A DNA stretch of 25,166 nt, from contig KE560902.1 of the NCBI GenBank assembly GCA_000442015.1, positions 1 to 25,166 on the forward strand. The letters run 5' to 3'. The stretch's first letter is position 1. The number at the start of each line of letters is the position of its first letter. Position numbers and translations under genes: made by a program. The notes beneath the pieces are model-generated. The model was not told the origin of the DNA. It did not search any database and saw only the letters and a list, made by a program, of their open reading frames with translations. Below are positions 1-9,995 of this stretch, piece by piece. The stretch is from Rozella allomycis CSF55 (Eukaryota > Rozellomycota).

Positions 1-1771
1 CTGAAAAGCTGTTTGAACCCATACCAATTAACATTTTTAAAGGAAAATAAAAAGTACCTCAAGAATCTACTTTAATGTCTAAGCCTTGCCCATATGTCTT
101 TGTAAGTTTCAGACTTCCCTTTAACAAAGACTCTTTCTGAATAACTTGGATGAAGCTAATTTAAGTAAACTTGACGAGATAAAAAGTTCTCAGAAAATAG
201 TGTTTATCTCAACAACATCCTCAAAAGTTTTGTCTCGGGTTTCCAAAAAATATTCAGAAGCACAAGTCATATCTCTTGATATTGAGTGCTCGGAATGTAA
301 AAACGTTATTTATTTAAGTAGCTACCTTTATATACGTTTTAGATAGAAAAAGGATGCCATCTCTTGACTATTCAAGACCTAAATGTTGCTGTTATCAATG
401 CAAAATATGATGAGTGGGAGTATTTGAAAGACTCTAATTTGGATTATGTTACAAAATCGTCCCTAATATCATTCAAGGAGGTCTTGGCAAATCATGACAA
501 GCCGATAGATTTATTTTTAGCTGAACCATTATCAACTATTTTCCCTAGAGATTTTCTTGGGCGAATAGCAGATCCGTACCTTCAGTCTATAATTAACTTT
601 GAGCCTTTTTACGAGATTTATAAAAATTGCAAAAGAAGAACAAGAATGTTTGCTTGCATGGATGAGAATTGGGAAGGAACAGTTTCATGGAGCAATGGTT
701 CAAATTTATACTGTAATTTTGGGAAATTGGGGCTTTATAATAATATTTCTGTATGTTGTTTTATTCATATTGAAATTAGGAATGCAGTGTGGAGATCTGC
801 AACATACTTCAGATAGATGTTAGCATCAATGACCCAACTATACCTAGTAAAAGAGACAGAGTGTATAATCAACCACCAGAAGGATATGTATGCAGAATAT
901 GCCAGAGTTCAGATCACTACATCAAAGAATGTCCAAAGAAAGTAAAAGAACCATTGGGGAAGCGAAATAATCACAAAGTAGTCAAATCTGAATGTTGGTT
1001 TTGTCTTGGAAATCCCAATGCATCCACTCACCTTGTGGCATCAGTTGAACAAGAAGTGTACCTTGCATTAGTAAAAGGCCCTTTAGTTAAGTTTCATTGT
1101 GTTATTGTACCCATTGAACATGTTTTGTCAAACGAAATTTATACTCCTAATTTACACCAACAAATAATGCAACTTAAAATCAGATTTGAAGAGGCTTTGA
1201 ATTGCAAATCTGTTCTAATTGAAGTTTTTCATCAAAATAAGGCATCTCATTCTTATGCCACAGTAAGTCATTTTCGATGCTTTTNCAATTTACACCAGCA
1301 AATAATGCGACTTAAAACCAGATTTGACGAGGCTTTGAATTGCAAATCTGTTTTAATTGAAGTCTTTCATCAAAATAAGGCATCTCATTCTTATGCCACA
1401 GTAAGTCGTTTTTGATGCTTTTTTAGATTGTTCCATTGTATGAAGAAACACAGTTAGAAATTGTGTACCAAAATTTTATTAATCAAGCTATATATGAAGG
1501 ATATTCAAAGTCAAACAACATATTGAACTCAGAAAAGCCCTGTTTCTTTAGGGTAACGATTACGAGTCTGGAACCTTTGATATTTCTCGTTCCGTCATCT
1601 AAAAGGATAGATTTACAGTTTCCAAGGTAAATAATGATACATTTTTTAACTAGAAAAGTACTGGCTTTAGCATTAGGTGTTCCCGAGAAAATTGAATGGA
1701 GAAATTGTCAGCAAACTCAGGACGAGGAACAAGCTTGGGCCGACGAATTGAAAGAGAAATTAAATAAATAA
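1..1771 (+). CDS. CWF19L1: CWF19-like protein (Drn1/CWF19L1 family), 5' end outside window
   Basis: Spliceosome- and lariat-associated protein of the CwfJ family, expected in the nucleus with the debranching machinery. Reading from the left edge in frame 1, I place introns at 54-83, 102-129, 318-346, 751-779, 1401-1426 and 1627-1653 (26-30 nt each); the second exon would be an 18-nt microexon (84-101). The encoded order matches the family: the end of a metallophosphoesterase-like domain (NVIYL then KKGCHLLTIQDLNVAVINA), a CCHC zinc knuckle (CRICQSSDHYIKEC, near 892-933), CwfJ_C_1 (ECWFCLGNPNASTHLV), then CwfJ_C_2 ending in LQFPR, KVLALALGVP and IEWRNCQQ. The stop is 1769-1771. An N at 1285 is flanked by a repeated 136-bp piece, so one copy of that exon is probably an assembly artefact. 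The family assignment is firm; the first two introns are less certain than the others. Confidence 0.85.
1149..1422. repeat. Tandem near-copy across assembly gap N1285
   Basis: Positions 1149-1284 and 1287-1422 are the same sequence with roughly seven or eight substitutions, separated by one N. Both copies encode the same piece of the CWF19-like protein and both include the following splice donor. Only one copy fits the protein family, so this looks like two unmerged contig ends or alleles rather than a real exon duplication. Confidence 0.85.
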
Positions 1772-1864
1772 ATCAATTGTTTTGTATCACAAAGTTAATT
1801 TCGTGCTGATCAATTTTAAATAGAATTTCCATAACAACTCCCAAACGGAGATTTTTTGAAGACA

Positions 1865-3292
1865 ATGAAACTTTTATCAATTCTTATTTGCGCGCCATTG
1901 ATTCTTTCTCAAATTATTCCAGTGGCTGTTGGAACGGCAGCGACAGGAATGGTGGGTGCAGGCGTCGGTATGAATAAGGAGGAACAGCTTCATGAAAAGT
2001 ACGACGACGTCCTTAAGAAAGCGGCATCAATGCTTGAGGTTTTAAGAAGGCAAGGGAAAGATATCCAGCAAAACATCGAGGCGGTCGAAAACGTCATAGC
2101 AAATTTGAAGGCTTTACAAGAAAATCCTGAATTAATCCATTCAATGTCTCCAGGAATAGTTGACCCAGGCCAGAAATTTCAGAATGAGCCAAATGCGCAA
2201 ATGTTACAGACTGATGAAGGATGGGCTGATGACCAAGAACCATATCCAGAACAACATATGTATATGCAGCATATGAACGACCCTCATTCTAACGAATATC
2301 AAGGAGAGAATGTTGGAAATTGGGACTCAATTAAGGCACCAGACTATTCAAAGGTACATTTAGGGGCAGTCGATAAAAAATCGCAAGCGTTACATGAAGA
2401 TTCAAGGTTTCAAGAAAAGTATAATATGTATGGAAATCCTTATGCAAAGTATTATGGAGACTCCAATTACGATAAATATGAAAAATATAACTCTGCACAA
2501 AAAGAACAATCTTATGATGAATATAATAGTCCTTCGGCTATGCATGATGTTCCTAGTCAGTATGATAGCCCTCAGAAGACTGATTACCATTATAACTCTC
2601 CATATTTCGGATATGAAAATGAATCAGATGATTTTGGTTCTTCCGATGGTTATGTTCAACAGGTTCCCGTAAGCAAAAATCGTAGCGATACAAAAACTGC
2701 CCAAAAGCTTGAGTCTGGGAGCAAACAAGAGGAAGGGAATCCAGATCCTAAGCAAGTTGTCGATGAGTATTTAGAATCAAAACAGGCTTTTTCGGATCCG
2801 GTGGAGACTAAGCAAGAATCAAAACAAGTCAACGAACCCGTGGAATCAAAGCAGGCAACAGTGGAGAGTAAACAGTATACAGGAAAACAGAACAACGGTG
2901 ATGCTAATCCCGAAAAGGTTGCCGCCAAGTTACAACCAGAAGATCCAGAAGTCAATAATTTGTTAAAGTTAGACTTTTTCGGCGGTGTATCTGACAAGTG
3001 TCTTACAAATCCTATTTCCGATATTGCGACGACTAAGTCGACTGAAAAGAAATTCAATACTCAGATCACCAAAGATAGGAAGATCCAGTCTATGAGACTA
3101 CGTAAAGTTCCAAAGGACACAACCATTGAATTTCAAGCAGATGAAAAATATGTGGTTAAACTTTTAGTGAAACATGAAATCATTGATGCCAAGATCTGCT
3201 CCTTTGATGAAGCTGATGGTGAAACCATTAAGATTGAAAAATCTGTAGATTCAAAACTTCAAGGTGTTAAAATCCAAATGAATAAAAAGTAA
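1865..3292 (+). CDS. Secreted low-complexity protein, Tyr/Gln/Ser-rich with SKQ repeats
   Basis: I do not recognise a family. The 475-residue single-exon product starts at the ATG at 1865; an in-frame TTG at 1856 is less likely. It begins with a hydrophobic signal peptide (MKLLSILICAPLILSQ). A charged, heptad-like helical stretch follows (about residues 37-85, KEEQLHEKYDDVLKKAA). Then comes a Tyr/Asn/Asp/Gln-rich low-complexity region (about 120-265, with motifs such as NPYAKYYGDSNYDKYEKYN), a run of ESKQ/ETKQ/GKQ repeats (about 300-345), and a better-ordered C-terminal part of about 110 residues with two cysteines (DKC, AKICSF). No transmembrane segment follows the signal, so export or a wall/surface location is likely. 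An adhesive or effector role would be speculation. Confidence 0.8.
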   Translation: MKLLSILICAPLILSQIIPVAVGTAATGMVGAGVGMNKEEQLHEKYDDVLKKAASMLEVLRRQGKDIQQNIEAVENVIANLKALQENPELIHSMSPGIVDPGQKFQNEPNAQMLQTDEGWADDQEPYPEQHMYMQHMNDPHSNEYQGENVGNWDSIKAPDYSKVHLGAVDKKSQALHEDSRFQEKYNMYGNPYAKYYGDSNYDKYEKYNSAQKEQSYDEYNSPSAMHDVPSQYDSPQKTDYHYNSPYFGYENESDDFGSSDGYVQQVPVSKNRSDTKTAQKLESGSKQEEGNPDPKQVVDEYLESKQAFSDPVETKQESKQVNEPVESKQATVESKQYTGKQNNGDANPEKVAAKLQPEDPEVNNLLKLDFFGGVSDKCLTNPISDIATTKSTEKKFNTQITKDRKIQSMRLRKVPKDTTIEFQADEKYVVKLLVKHEIIDAKICSFDEADGETIKIEKSVDSKLQGVKIQMNKK

Positions 3293-3408
3293 GCGTTATC
3301 TCTAAACTAATTTTCTTTTTTCTTTACGTTTTTGTTCCAATTGTATCTTAAATTAAATTTTAGAGAATATATCGCATTGTCTGAGCCACAAATTGTAACG
3401 TTACCTAA

Positions 3409-5369
3409 ATGATAAATGATTTGAGAAAAGCCATATTTCGCCTGGCATTAGCGAAAAGATATTATTCAAACGGAATATTAGATTCAAAAGTTCTTGATAG
3501 CAATATGAACATGATACAACAAAAATTATTAGATAGCAACATGCGATTTGAACATGGAATTGAATTAATAAGCAAGTCCAAAAATATTGACAGTGAAGTG
3601 TTAGTTGAATTTGTGAAAAGACATAAAACACACCCCAAGTTGCTAGCAGACTTTTTACCTATGCTTGATGGGTTTAAACATAAATATAATGCGAATTTTC
3701 TAAATCTTCTGATTGGACAAGCTGCTGTGAGGAATCTTAAAGAAGATGTCTTGAGGGTGTACATGAAGTATGATGAATTGAACATCGCGCGGGATCATTA
3801 TACATACACAAAATTAGTTTCATATGCATCTAGAACTAATGACTTGGAATTATGTAAGTTGTTGAACAACGAATTAAAGAATTTGAGCAACCCAAAACTT
3901 GAACCAATTTTGTATTTATTGCTCATGGAAGTTTTCGCTTCGAGAGACAAATGGGACGAAGTGGAAGAGCTGCATAAATTTATCAAAGATTGTGATCGAA
4001 ACTTAGACTATGCGAATATTTTAATGAATGCAGTATTTGCAAGTGATAACATCATGACAAAGTATTATAATCTCTACTGGCAGAATGTGAAAAAGGAAAA
4101 CTTTAATCTTATGATTATACTACTAAAGCGCTTCAGAGCAACAAACAATCGACCATTGTTTTTCAAAACGTTTGAAAAGGCAAAAGAACATAAATTTGCC
4201 ATTCCGTGTAATGTCTATGCGCATTGTCTTCATTTATTTGGGGAAACTGATAAACTTTTCAATTATTATCTTGAGATAAGAGAAGATCCCAAAATACAGC
4301 CTTTATTCTTTTCCACAGTTATCAAATGTGTTGCAGAAACAAAGAGATATGAAATAATTGATTATTTGTGTAAAGATTTCAGAAGAAGAAATGATCTTCT
4401 TACTGATTCTCATGTCATAAAAGCTTTGGAGATTCTATCGTCAGATAAAGATGTAAATTTGCCCGTCGATATCGCTCAGAATACAGATGCAGATTTGGAC
4501 ACTGAAATTTTTAACTTGTTAAATGAAACAGAAGAAGATAAAGTAAATAACATCACAAAGGATATTGACTCGGCGTTGAGCAAATTTTATCACATGCTTA
4601 AGAACGGGAAGATACCAAATAAGACTAGCTGTGTTTTACTATTGAGTCATTTATCACGTGATCCTGAAAAGCATTCAGAATTTAAGAAAGTATTTAAAGT
4701 ATTTGAAGATCAAAAATATGATTATTCACCACCTGTCTATGTAATTCTGTTCTCAGTTTTTGGCCGGTCAAAGGATCTAGCTTCGACAAAAAATACTTTT
4801 GAAAATTTTATCAAAGCATTTAAGACTGGCCATTACAGCGTTCTCTTCGCAGCCATNTTCTCTGCGCAGCCATGCACAGTTTTCTATTATGTCAAGATCA
4901 CGAATCTGTCCTGAAAGTCTTTGAAGAAATAAAAAATAGGCAATTAAACATAGATAAAGTCGTTGTAAACTATATCTTCACTTCTATATTCAAATCCAAT
5001 CCTGATGAGGTAGTGGAACAAGTTGAATATTACCATGAACAATTCCTGAAGCTTAATCTGAACAAGCAGGATTTGTTTTATGAAACAATTAAGTTTTATT
5101 TCGCAAGTGGTCATTTTGAAGAAGCATGGGCATTGTACGAAGATAATTTTATTCATNCATGGGCACTGTACGGAGATAATTTTATTCATGACTCACAATA
5201 CTTAGAGTTTGGTGTCCTCATGCTCAGGAAGAAACGCAAATTTGAATTCTTTGAAAGGTTTTTAGCAATTACAAATGGTGACTTTAAAGGAATTTCATTG
5301 AAGTCATTCTTAGATTTGAAAAAGATGGGGCGATCTTTAGGCATTGACACAAATTACTTTAAAAGATAA
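3409..5369 (+). CDS. PPR/TPR-like helical-repeat protein, probably mitochondrial
   Basis: Long single-exon protein of about 635-640 residues once gap duplications are collapsed. The N-terminus (MINDLRKAIFRLALAKRYYS) is basic, lacks acidic residues after position 4 and looks like a mitochondrial presequence. The rest is a chain of paired amphipathic helices with weak pentatricopeptide-repeat spacing (for example YVILFSVFGRSKDLASTKNTF and HESVLKVFEEIKNRQLN). Such proteins bind RNA in organelles. Two N positions (4857 and 5157) fall inside it; at each, 16-32 bp is repeated on both sides, which breaks the reading frame artificially at 4857. Joining one copy keeps the frame (HYSVLFAA then MHSFLLCQDHE). 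The exact RNA target is unknown. Confidence 0.7.
4842..4873. repeat. Short near-repeat across assembly gap N4857
   Basis: The sequence ttctcttcgcagccat before the N recurs as ttctctgcgcagccat after it. The repeat changes the reading frame of the surrounding PPR-like gene, so it is best read as an unmerged contig overlap. Confidence 0.8.
5125..5190. repeat. Short near-repeat across assembly gap N5157
   Basis: About 32 bp before the N (encoding WALYEDNFIH) recurs after it (encoding WALYGDNFIH) with two substitutions. Probably unmerged contig ends within the PPR-like gene. Confidence 0.8.
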
Positions 5370-5467
5370 ACTATATTTTATATTACAAATTTTTTCTCTT
5401 TATTTTCTCTTATTACGGTTTGCATGTCTATGAGTTCCTTTTAAACTTTCTAAAATTAGAGGTTCTC

Positions 5468-6385
5468 ATGGCAAATGCATCTAGCAACTCAGATTTGAAT
5501 CAATCGAATTCTGGTCTAGACGATAAAATTTGTCGAATATGTTTATCGACTTTTATTCAATCCCCGGGTTCCAAGCCAAAGCATAAACGCCGCTCATTTT
5601 TACATGCTATGAACATGGAGAACGGTCAAGAGCTGATATCACCTTGTAAATGTAAAGGTACGATGAAATATGTTCACAGGGCCTGCCTTCAACATTGGCG
5701 GGTATCAAGTTTTAGAAAAGAAAGCTTCTATAAGTGCGAACAATGTCAAACGAGATATATATTCAAAGAATCAAAACTAGCAAAATATTTAGACTCGAAT
5801 TCTTCAGTTTATGGGATCGCTTTTGTGTTAGTAATTTTGGTGTACATAGTGTTTGTGGTTTCGTTTGTTTTATTGCAAACATACGTCATCGATGTAATAG
5901 AATCAGATGATGCAAAGATTATTTGTAATAACAGCGTATTATCAAATTCCGATTACGACGGACGAAATAATAATGACTCAAAGCATACATCTTTATTGAC
6001 GAGTTGGATGACTGAAAAACTGTACTTGCACCTTCAAATATCAAAAATATGGTGTACAATGATGAAATACTCTCCAAGTTTTGCCTCCAGATTAATGGAA
6101 TACATATTATTATACTCTCATGCGCTATTCTTTGGCTTATGTCTGCTGTCGTCATTTGTATTTGTTTTCCTGCTGCCCTCATTCAATATGGTTTTTAATG
6201 TACTCTTCACAGTTTGGAGAATATGGAGATATCAATATGTTATAGATATGATTGCCATGTTTTTGTTTTCTCTAATCGCTATTGTCCAATTGGTTTGGTT
6301 TTTTCACATGAATGTTACCAGCTGGATGCATATTCTTGTTCAAAAGTTAATTGGAGATGTCCAAGAGTACAAAGGTGATGAATAA
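5468..6385 (+). CDS. RING-CH (MARCH-type) membrane E3 ubiquitin ligase
   Basis: A 305-residue protein starting at ATG 5468; the open frame extends upstream only through non-ATG codons. The N-terminal RING-CH zinc finger has the C4HC3 order: CRIC (about residues 22-25), CKCKG, HRAC and CEQC, plus the typical Trp between them (LQHW). The spacing between the first CxxC and CKC is long because of a basic insert (GSKPKHKRRS). Three hydrophobic segments follow: around VYGIAFVLVILVYIVFVVSF, ALFFGLCLLSSFVFVFLLPS, and MIAMFLFSLIAIVQLVWFF. This predicts an E3 anchored in the ER or endomembranes that ubiquitinates membrane proteins. Its 3' end faces the thioesterase gene 21 bp away. Confidence 0.9.
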   Translation: MANASSNSDLNQSNSGLDDKICRICLSTFIQSPGSKPKHKRRSFLHAMNMENGQELISPCKCKGTMKYVHRACLQHWRVSSFRKESFYKCEQCQTRYIFKESKLAKYLDSNSSVYGIAFVLVILVYIVFVVSFVLLQTYVIDVIESDDAKIICNNSVLSNSDYDGRNNNDSKHTSLLTSWMTEKLYLHLQISKIWCTMMKYSPSFASRLMEYILLYSHALFFGLCLLSSFVFVFLLPSFNMVFNVLFTVWRIWRYQYVIDMIAMFLFSLIAIVQLVWFFHMNVTSWMHILVQKLIGDVQEYKGDE

Positions 6386-6406
6386 ATATTTTTGTGGCAA
6401 TGCCCT

Positions 6407-7106
6407 TTAGTTTATTTTGCTTTGAATGAATTGTACCAGGTCTTCCAATTCCCTATCATCACAAGAATGAGGAAGACCAGGATAATCTTTGAAAGTGCTA
6501 TATTTGAGACCCTTTGATGCCAAAATTGAGTGACTTTCTCTTCCCCATTGGAAGGGCACTACTGGATCGTGCGTCCCATGGCCCATGAACAGCGGTGTAT
6601 CTGAATTTGCAACAGCAGTTAACTTTTTTCGCATAGGAAGGAAACCGGATAACGCAATTACCCCATCAACTTTTAAATCAGTTTGATGAGCTAATGCATA
6701 TAATGAAACGGCTGCACCCTGCGAGAACCCTTAACAAAAGACAAAAGTAACACTTACCACCAATAAATAAGCGTCCCGAAAATTGTTCCTTTTCTTTCTT
6801 TATCAATTCCATGAGATCAGTAACGGATCTTTTCAAACCTACTTCATCTTCACGTTCTTCATTGGGATCAAGACTAACAATATCAAACCAAGATTCAACT
6901 TTTGAGCCACCTGCTATAGTTACTTTCATAATCGGTCTATTAAACTAAAGCTATTCCATTTACGACAAAGGCATCACAAATTTTACGTGTGGTAGGCGCT
7001 GCGAAAGCATTTTAAAAGTCATAAACCAGCCATTTCCATGATCACCCAAACCGTGAAGGAATATTACAGTAGCATTATGAGTTGCCTGGGGAGAAATTAC
7101 GAACAT
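6407..7106 (-). CDS. LYPLA1: Acyl-protein thioesterase / lysophospholipase (APT1 family)
   Basis: Serine hydrolase that removes S-acyl (palmitoyl) groups from proteins in the cytosol. Three exons (7106-6964, 6936-6758, 6729-6407) joined across introns 6937-6963 (27 nt) and 6730-6757 (28 nt) give 214 residues, a normal family length. The N-terminus carries the oxyanion-loop motif ATVIFLHGLGDHGNGW, then SWFDIVSL. The catalytic triad is complete: Ser in GFSQG, formed exactly across the second splice junction; Asp in HGTHDPVVPF; and His in GLPHSCDD. The start ATG (complement of 7104-7106) is supported by the match of the N-terminus to the family and an upstream in-frame stop. Confidence 0.92.
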
Positions 7107-8595
7107 GTGGCTTGCCGCTGGTAGATGTTGTCCAATGAACTGCAGATTAGTTCACCAAATAGTTAGGCACTTACATAAAAAGAAGCATAAAGTACAACAG
7201 AATTTAGAAAACATGGTTATTGTTCCAAAGACGAGGACAAAAGATATCTATGCGAATACAATTGTTAATTTTGAGCAACTAGATATATCTGAGAATGTCA
7301 GGAATGAATTGTCGAAAAATATATTAAAGGATGGTCTGTACTTGTCAACATGTGAGTTGTTGAACAAGGTTAATGATATCTTTCCATCGATTTGTTTTAA
7401 GGGGATCAAAAGTGAGAAAGATCCGAATTGGCTATATTCAACAATTGCATCATTCCTTTTTGTAAGATTAAACCGGAGTCCACATGAAAAATGGATTGTT
7501 ATTCTTAAAAGAGAATCCGAAATAGAAAAACTGAAAACTGAATTGATTGGAGTATTGTATCCATTTAGAATAGAAACCTATCCAATATTGTTTGAGGAAT
7601 ACTCTAATCAACATAGCGTATTCATCACAAATTCTATAGAAGCAATATACTATCAAAACTATTTTGGGACTATTCATGTTGATGTGGAAGAAAAGAATTT
7701 ACCGTCGATTGCTACGAATATAAGATTTGAGGAAGATTTGAATCTAATCAACTTTTCGTTCCGCGACTTATTTGAACTAAAGAAACGGCAACTCGATTTG
7801 ACTGTCCACAATTACTTTATGATTCATCACGCCAATGTGCCTGAATTTATAAAAGAAATTATATCTGATCACATTTTGGATCATGAGAAGGTTGTATTAT
7901 TTTCAAAACTACATAATGAATCAAACTTCAATTATGATCATTATTTTATCGATGAATCTGACAAGGATTGGGAAATGAAAATAAAGAGATTTTATGATGA
8001 AAAGAAGAAATGTATTTTAGTTTTAAACAGTGAAAATCATTTGCATCTATTGAAGGATAATTCCATTTTGATTGATTTTAATCATTTTTGCTATAAACAT
8101 GAAAATAGAACCATTCGTCGGATATCTTTGATTAGTTACGTTAAAAATGTCTATAAAGTTAATTATTCGAGCGTTCCTGGCTTTTCAGTTCTGAATTGTC
8201 ACAAAGGGTTCGTTTCTTGTAAGATTATATGTCACCATGAATCTTACATTCCAATTGTTAAAAAGGTTATTCATAAAAGATACAAGGTTACTTTCTACAA
8301 CTATCAAAGACCTTTGGATTTCTTTGTAAATCTTCCAGAGAGTTGGCAGGAAACCAAATTCTATGAAGAATTATCGCCATTTGCATCAATTGAAGAAATT
8401 AGGTCAATTCATTCGTCAGAGATAAATCCAAAGATTATTAAACAAGATTATAAAGGGCATTTTATCAATGATAGAGCTCACGTAGGATTTAGTTTTGATA
8501 GACGAGATATTCGAGGTCGACATCTGCATGACCCTGAGTATGGCCTGAATGTTTCAGAAATGGCAGCCCCAGGGTTGAAAAGAATCTATAAATGA
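7105..8595 (+). CDS. Mitochondrial protein, possibly a decayed DEAD-box helicase
   Basis: A 496-residue single-exon product, or 486 if it starts at the second ATG (7135). The second start gives a more typical mitochondrial presequence (MNCRLVHQIVRHLHKKKHK). The layout resembles a two-domain DEAD-box helicase: an F-x-x-L entry (VNFEQLDISENVRNELSKN), a beta strand like motif Ia (WIVILKRESEIEKLKTEL), a strand plus acidic patch at the DEAD position (GTIHVDVEEKNL), and a helicase-C-like segment (KKKCILVLNSENHLHLL, SILIDFNHF, then ENRTIRRISLIS where HRxGR would sit). No GxGKT Walker A is present, so it would be a pseudo-enzyme. This assignment is inference from pattern alone; an unrelated mitochondrial protein remains possible. 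Confidence 0.5.
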   Translation: MWLAAGRCCPMNCRLVHQIVRHLHKKKHKVQQNLENMVIVPKTRTKDIYANTIVNFEQLDISENVRNELSKNILKDGLYLSTCELLNKVNDIFPSICFKGIKSEKDPNWLYSTIASFLFVRLNRSPHEKWIVILKRESEIEKLKTELIGVLYPFRIETYPILFEEYSNQHSVFITNSIEAIYYQNYFGTIHVDVEEKNLPSIATNIRFEEDLNLINFSFRDLFELKKRQLDLTVHNYFMIHHANVPEFIKEIISDHILDHEKVVLFSKLHNESNFNYDHYFIDESDKDWEMKIKRFYDEKKKCILVLNSENHLHLLKDNSILIDFNHFCYKHENRTIRRISLISYVKNVYKVNYSSVPGFSVLNCHKGFVSCKIICHHESYIPIVKKVIHKRYKVTFYNYQRPLDFFVNLPESWQETKFYEELSPFASIEEIRSIHSSEINPKIIKQDYKGHFINDRAHVGFSFDRRDIRGRHLHDPEYGLNVSEMAAPGLKRIYK

Positions 8596-8610
8596 TTTTA
8601 AATAAAATAT

Positions 8611-9930
8611 TTATTTAAAATATATAAAATTATTCTGGAACAAATGAGCCCTAAGATATAGTTTGTGTGCCAGATTGTAATCATCAGACTCTGGACTCAA
8701 TTTATCAATAACCGATTGTTTCATAATCATTGCAGTTCTTTTTTGATTTTCTATTGTCTTATAATTCTTTAAAAAATCTTCATACGCTAAAATCGCTTCT
8801 TTATATTTTTCAAACTCTGCCAAGAATTCAAGGCGTTGCTCAAACACATCTTGGTCTTTTCTAAGATTTTCATCCAGAGAATTATAAAATGATTCAAACG
8901 ATTTCTCATCTTTATGCGTTCTGCTCAATTTCAGGTAAATTAAGACAAATTCCTTGTCGCGTGCCATATTTTCATTTTCACAAGTACTTTGGCAAATCCC
9001 CCATGCCTCTTCATTCTTCTCTGCTTCCATCAAATAATTCAAAACAATTTTAGTCAATTCCACTGTCTTCTCTTGGCATTCTTTAAAAACACTCATCATC
9101 AAACTATAATCATAAATTCTATTCGCATAATGAATATATGCAGTGTAAACATAATTATTAAATTTATAACCCTTATTTTTATATTCTTCCAGGCAATCTT
9201 CAAATTTTGATTTGTTGCCCGCCATCGCATATACCTTTAACAAAGTTGCATGACCATCGGCTGTCTGTTGGATCCCAGCTCTCATCATATCTCTAATACC
9301 TTCTTCAGTAAGCAAAACATTCCCTTTGGATGCAAATTTGTCTAGATAAAATGTAAAATCCTGTTCAGTCTTTAAACGTGTAGCCTCCCTCTCAGCTTGG
9401 TACATTTCAATGACATCAAACATGGCATCAGCTGCATAAAATGCATTGGCGACTTTATGCTTCAGCTCTTTGCTTATTTCAACACCTTGCCTTTTCTGAG
9501 AATCTTCGTAAACAACTCCTAGCAAGTTCACGTCGCCCTTTAAAGTCAATACATGCAACAACCGATGGTACAATTGATTCCATTCATTATTTCCAAAAGT
9601 GTTGCCGCCAGAAGATAAATCTAACTTTATCATATTTACATACGCGTCCCTGATTTCTGATACTGGAGCTGTTTGCCAATGTTGACAGTGGAACTTTGTT
9701 AATAGATGATACACTTCCAGCTCATGTTTATTATTTCTAAAATTAGCTTCCTTTGTAACTCTAAGGAATGCAGCCTTGTCTTCCAATGGTATTGCTGAAA
9801 GCCTTTGAAAATAGTTCACTTTCTCAGCTACTGGTAGCTCATGAAGAATGGTAGCAGAATTTCTTTTTAATACCAATGGTAATGTCCTCTTAGAGGCATT
9901 TACAAGACTAAAATATAACCTATTTGACAT
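8611..9930 (-). CDS. Mitochondrial helical-repeat (PPR/TPR-like) protein
   Basis: A 439-residue single-exon protein starting at the ATG complementary to 9928-9930. The N-terminus is basic and hydroxyl-rich without acidic residues (MSNRLYFSLVNASKRTLPLV then LKRNSATIL), as in mitochondrial import signals. The body is all-helical and includes repeats with PPR-like features (GHATLLKVYAMAGNKSKFED; YVYTAYIHYANRIYDYSLM). Only 15 bp separates its stop from that of the convergent gene ending at 8595. Its start lies about 65 bp downstream of the end of the next minus-strand PPR gene. A role in mitochondrial RNA handling is inferred from the family only. Confidence 0.7.
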   Translation of the reverse strand: MSNRLYFSLVNASKRTLPLVLKRNSATILHELPVAEKVNYFQRLSAIPLEDKAAFLRVTKEANFRNNKHELEVYHLLTKFHCQHWQTAPVSEIRDAYVNMIKLDLSSGGNTFGNNEWNQLYHRLLHVLTLKGDVNLLGVVYEDSQKRQGVEISKELKHKVANAFYAADAMFDVIEMYQAEREATRLKTEQDFTFYLDKFASKGNVLLTEEGIRDMMRAGIQQTADGHATLLKVYAMAGNKSKFEDCLEEYKNKGYKFNNYVYTAYIHYANRIYDYSLMMSVFKECQEKTVELTKIVLNYLMEAEKNEEAWGICQSTCENENMARDKEFVLIYLKLSRTHKDEKSFESFYNSLDENLRKDQDVFEQRLEFLAEFEKYKEAILAYEDFLKNYKTIENQKRTAMIMKQSVIDKLSPESDDYNLAHKLYLRAHLFQNNFIYFK

Positions 9931-9995
9931 CTTATAGAAATTGAAAAGTCTTAATTTGGTAATTGAAATTAGTTTTTATGAAAACACAAATTTAT

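Noticed and set aside
3-50. Frame reading EKLFEPIPINIFKGK ending at TAA, as the 3' end of an upstream gene
   Set aside because: The overlapping frame 1 has no stop, splices in frame into the CWF19-like protein and fits the family better. The other reading looks like chance.
1149-1422. Genuine exon duplication in the CWF19-like gene
   Set aside because: The two copies are separated by an assembly N, the same pattern recurs at other Ns, and the family has only one copy of this segment.
2656-3057. 133-codon frame antisense to the secreted SKQ-repeat protein
   Set aside because: A shadow of the repeat composition on the other strand; the sense frame has a signal peptide and a full-length product.
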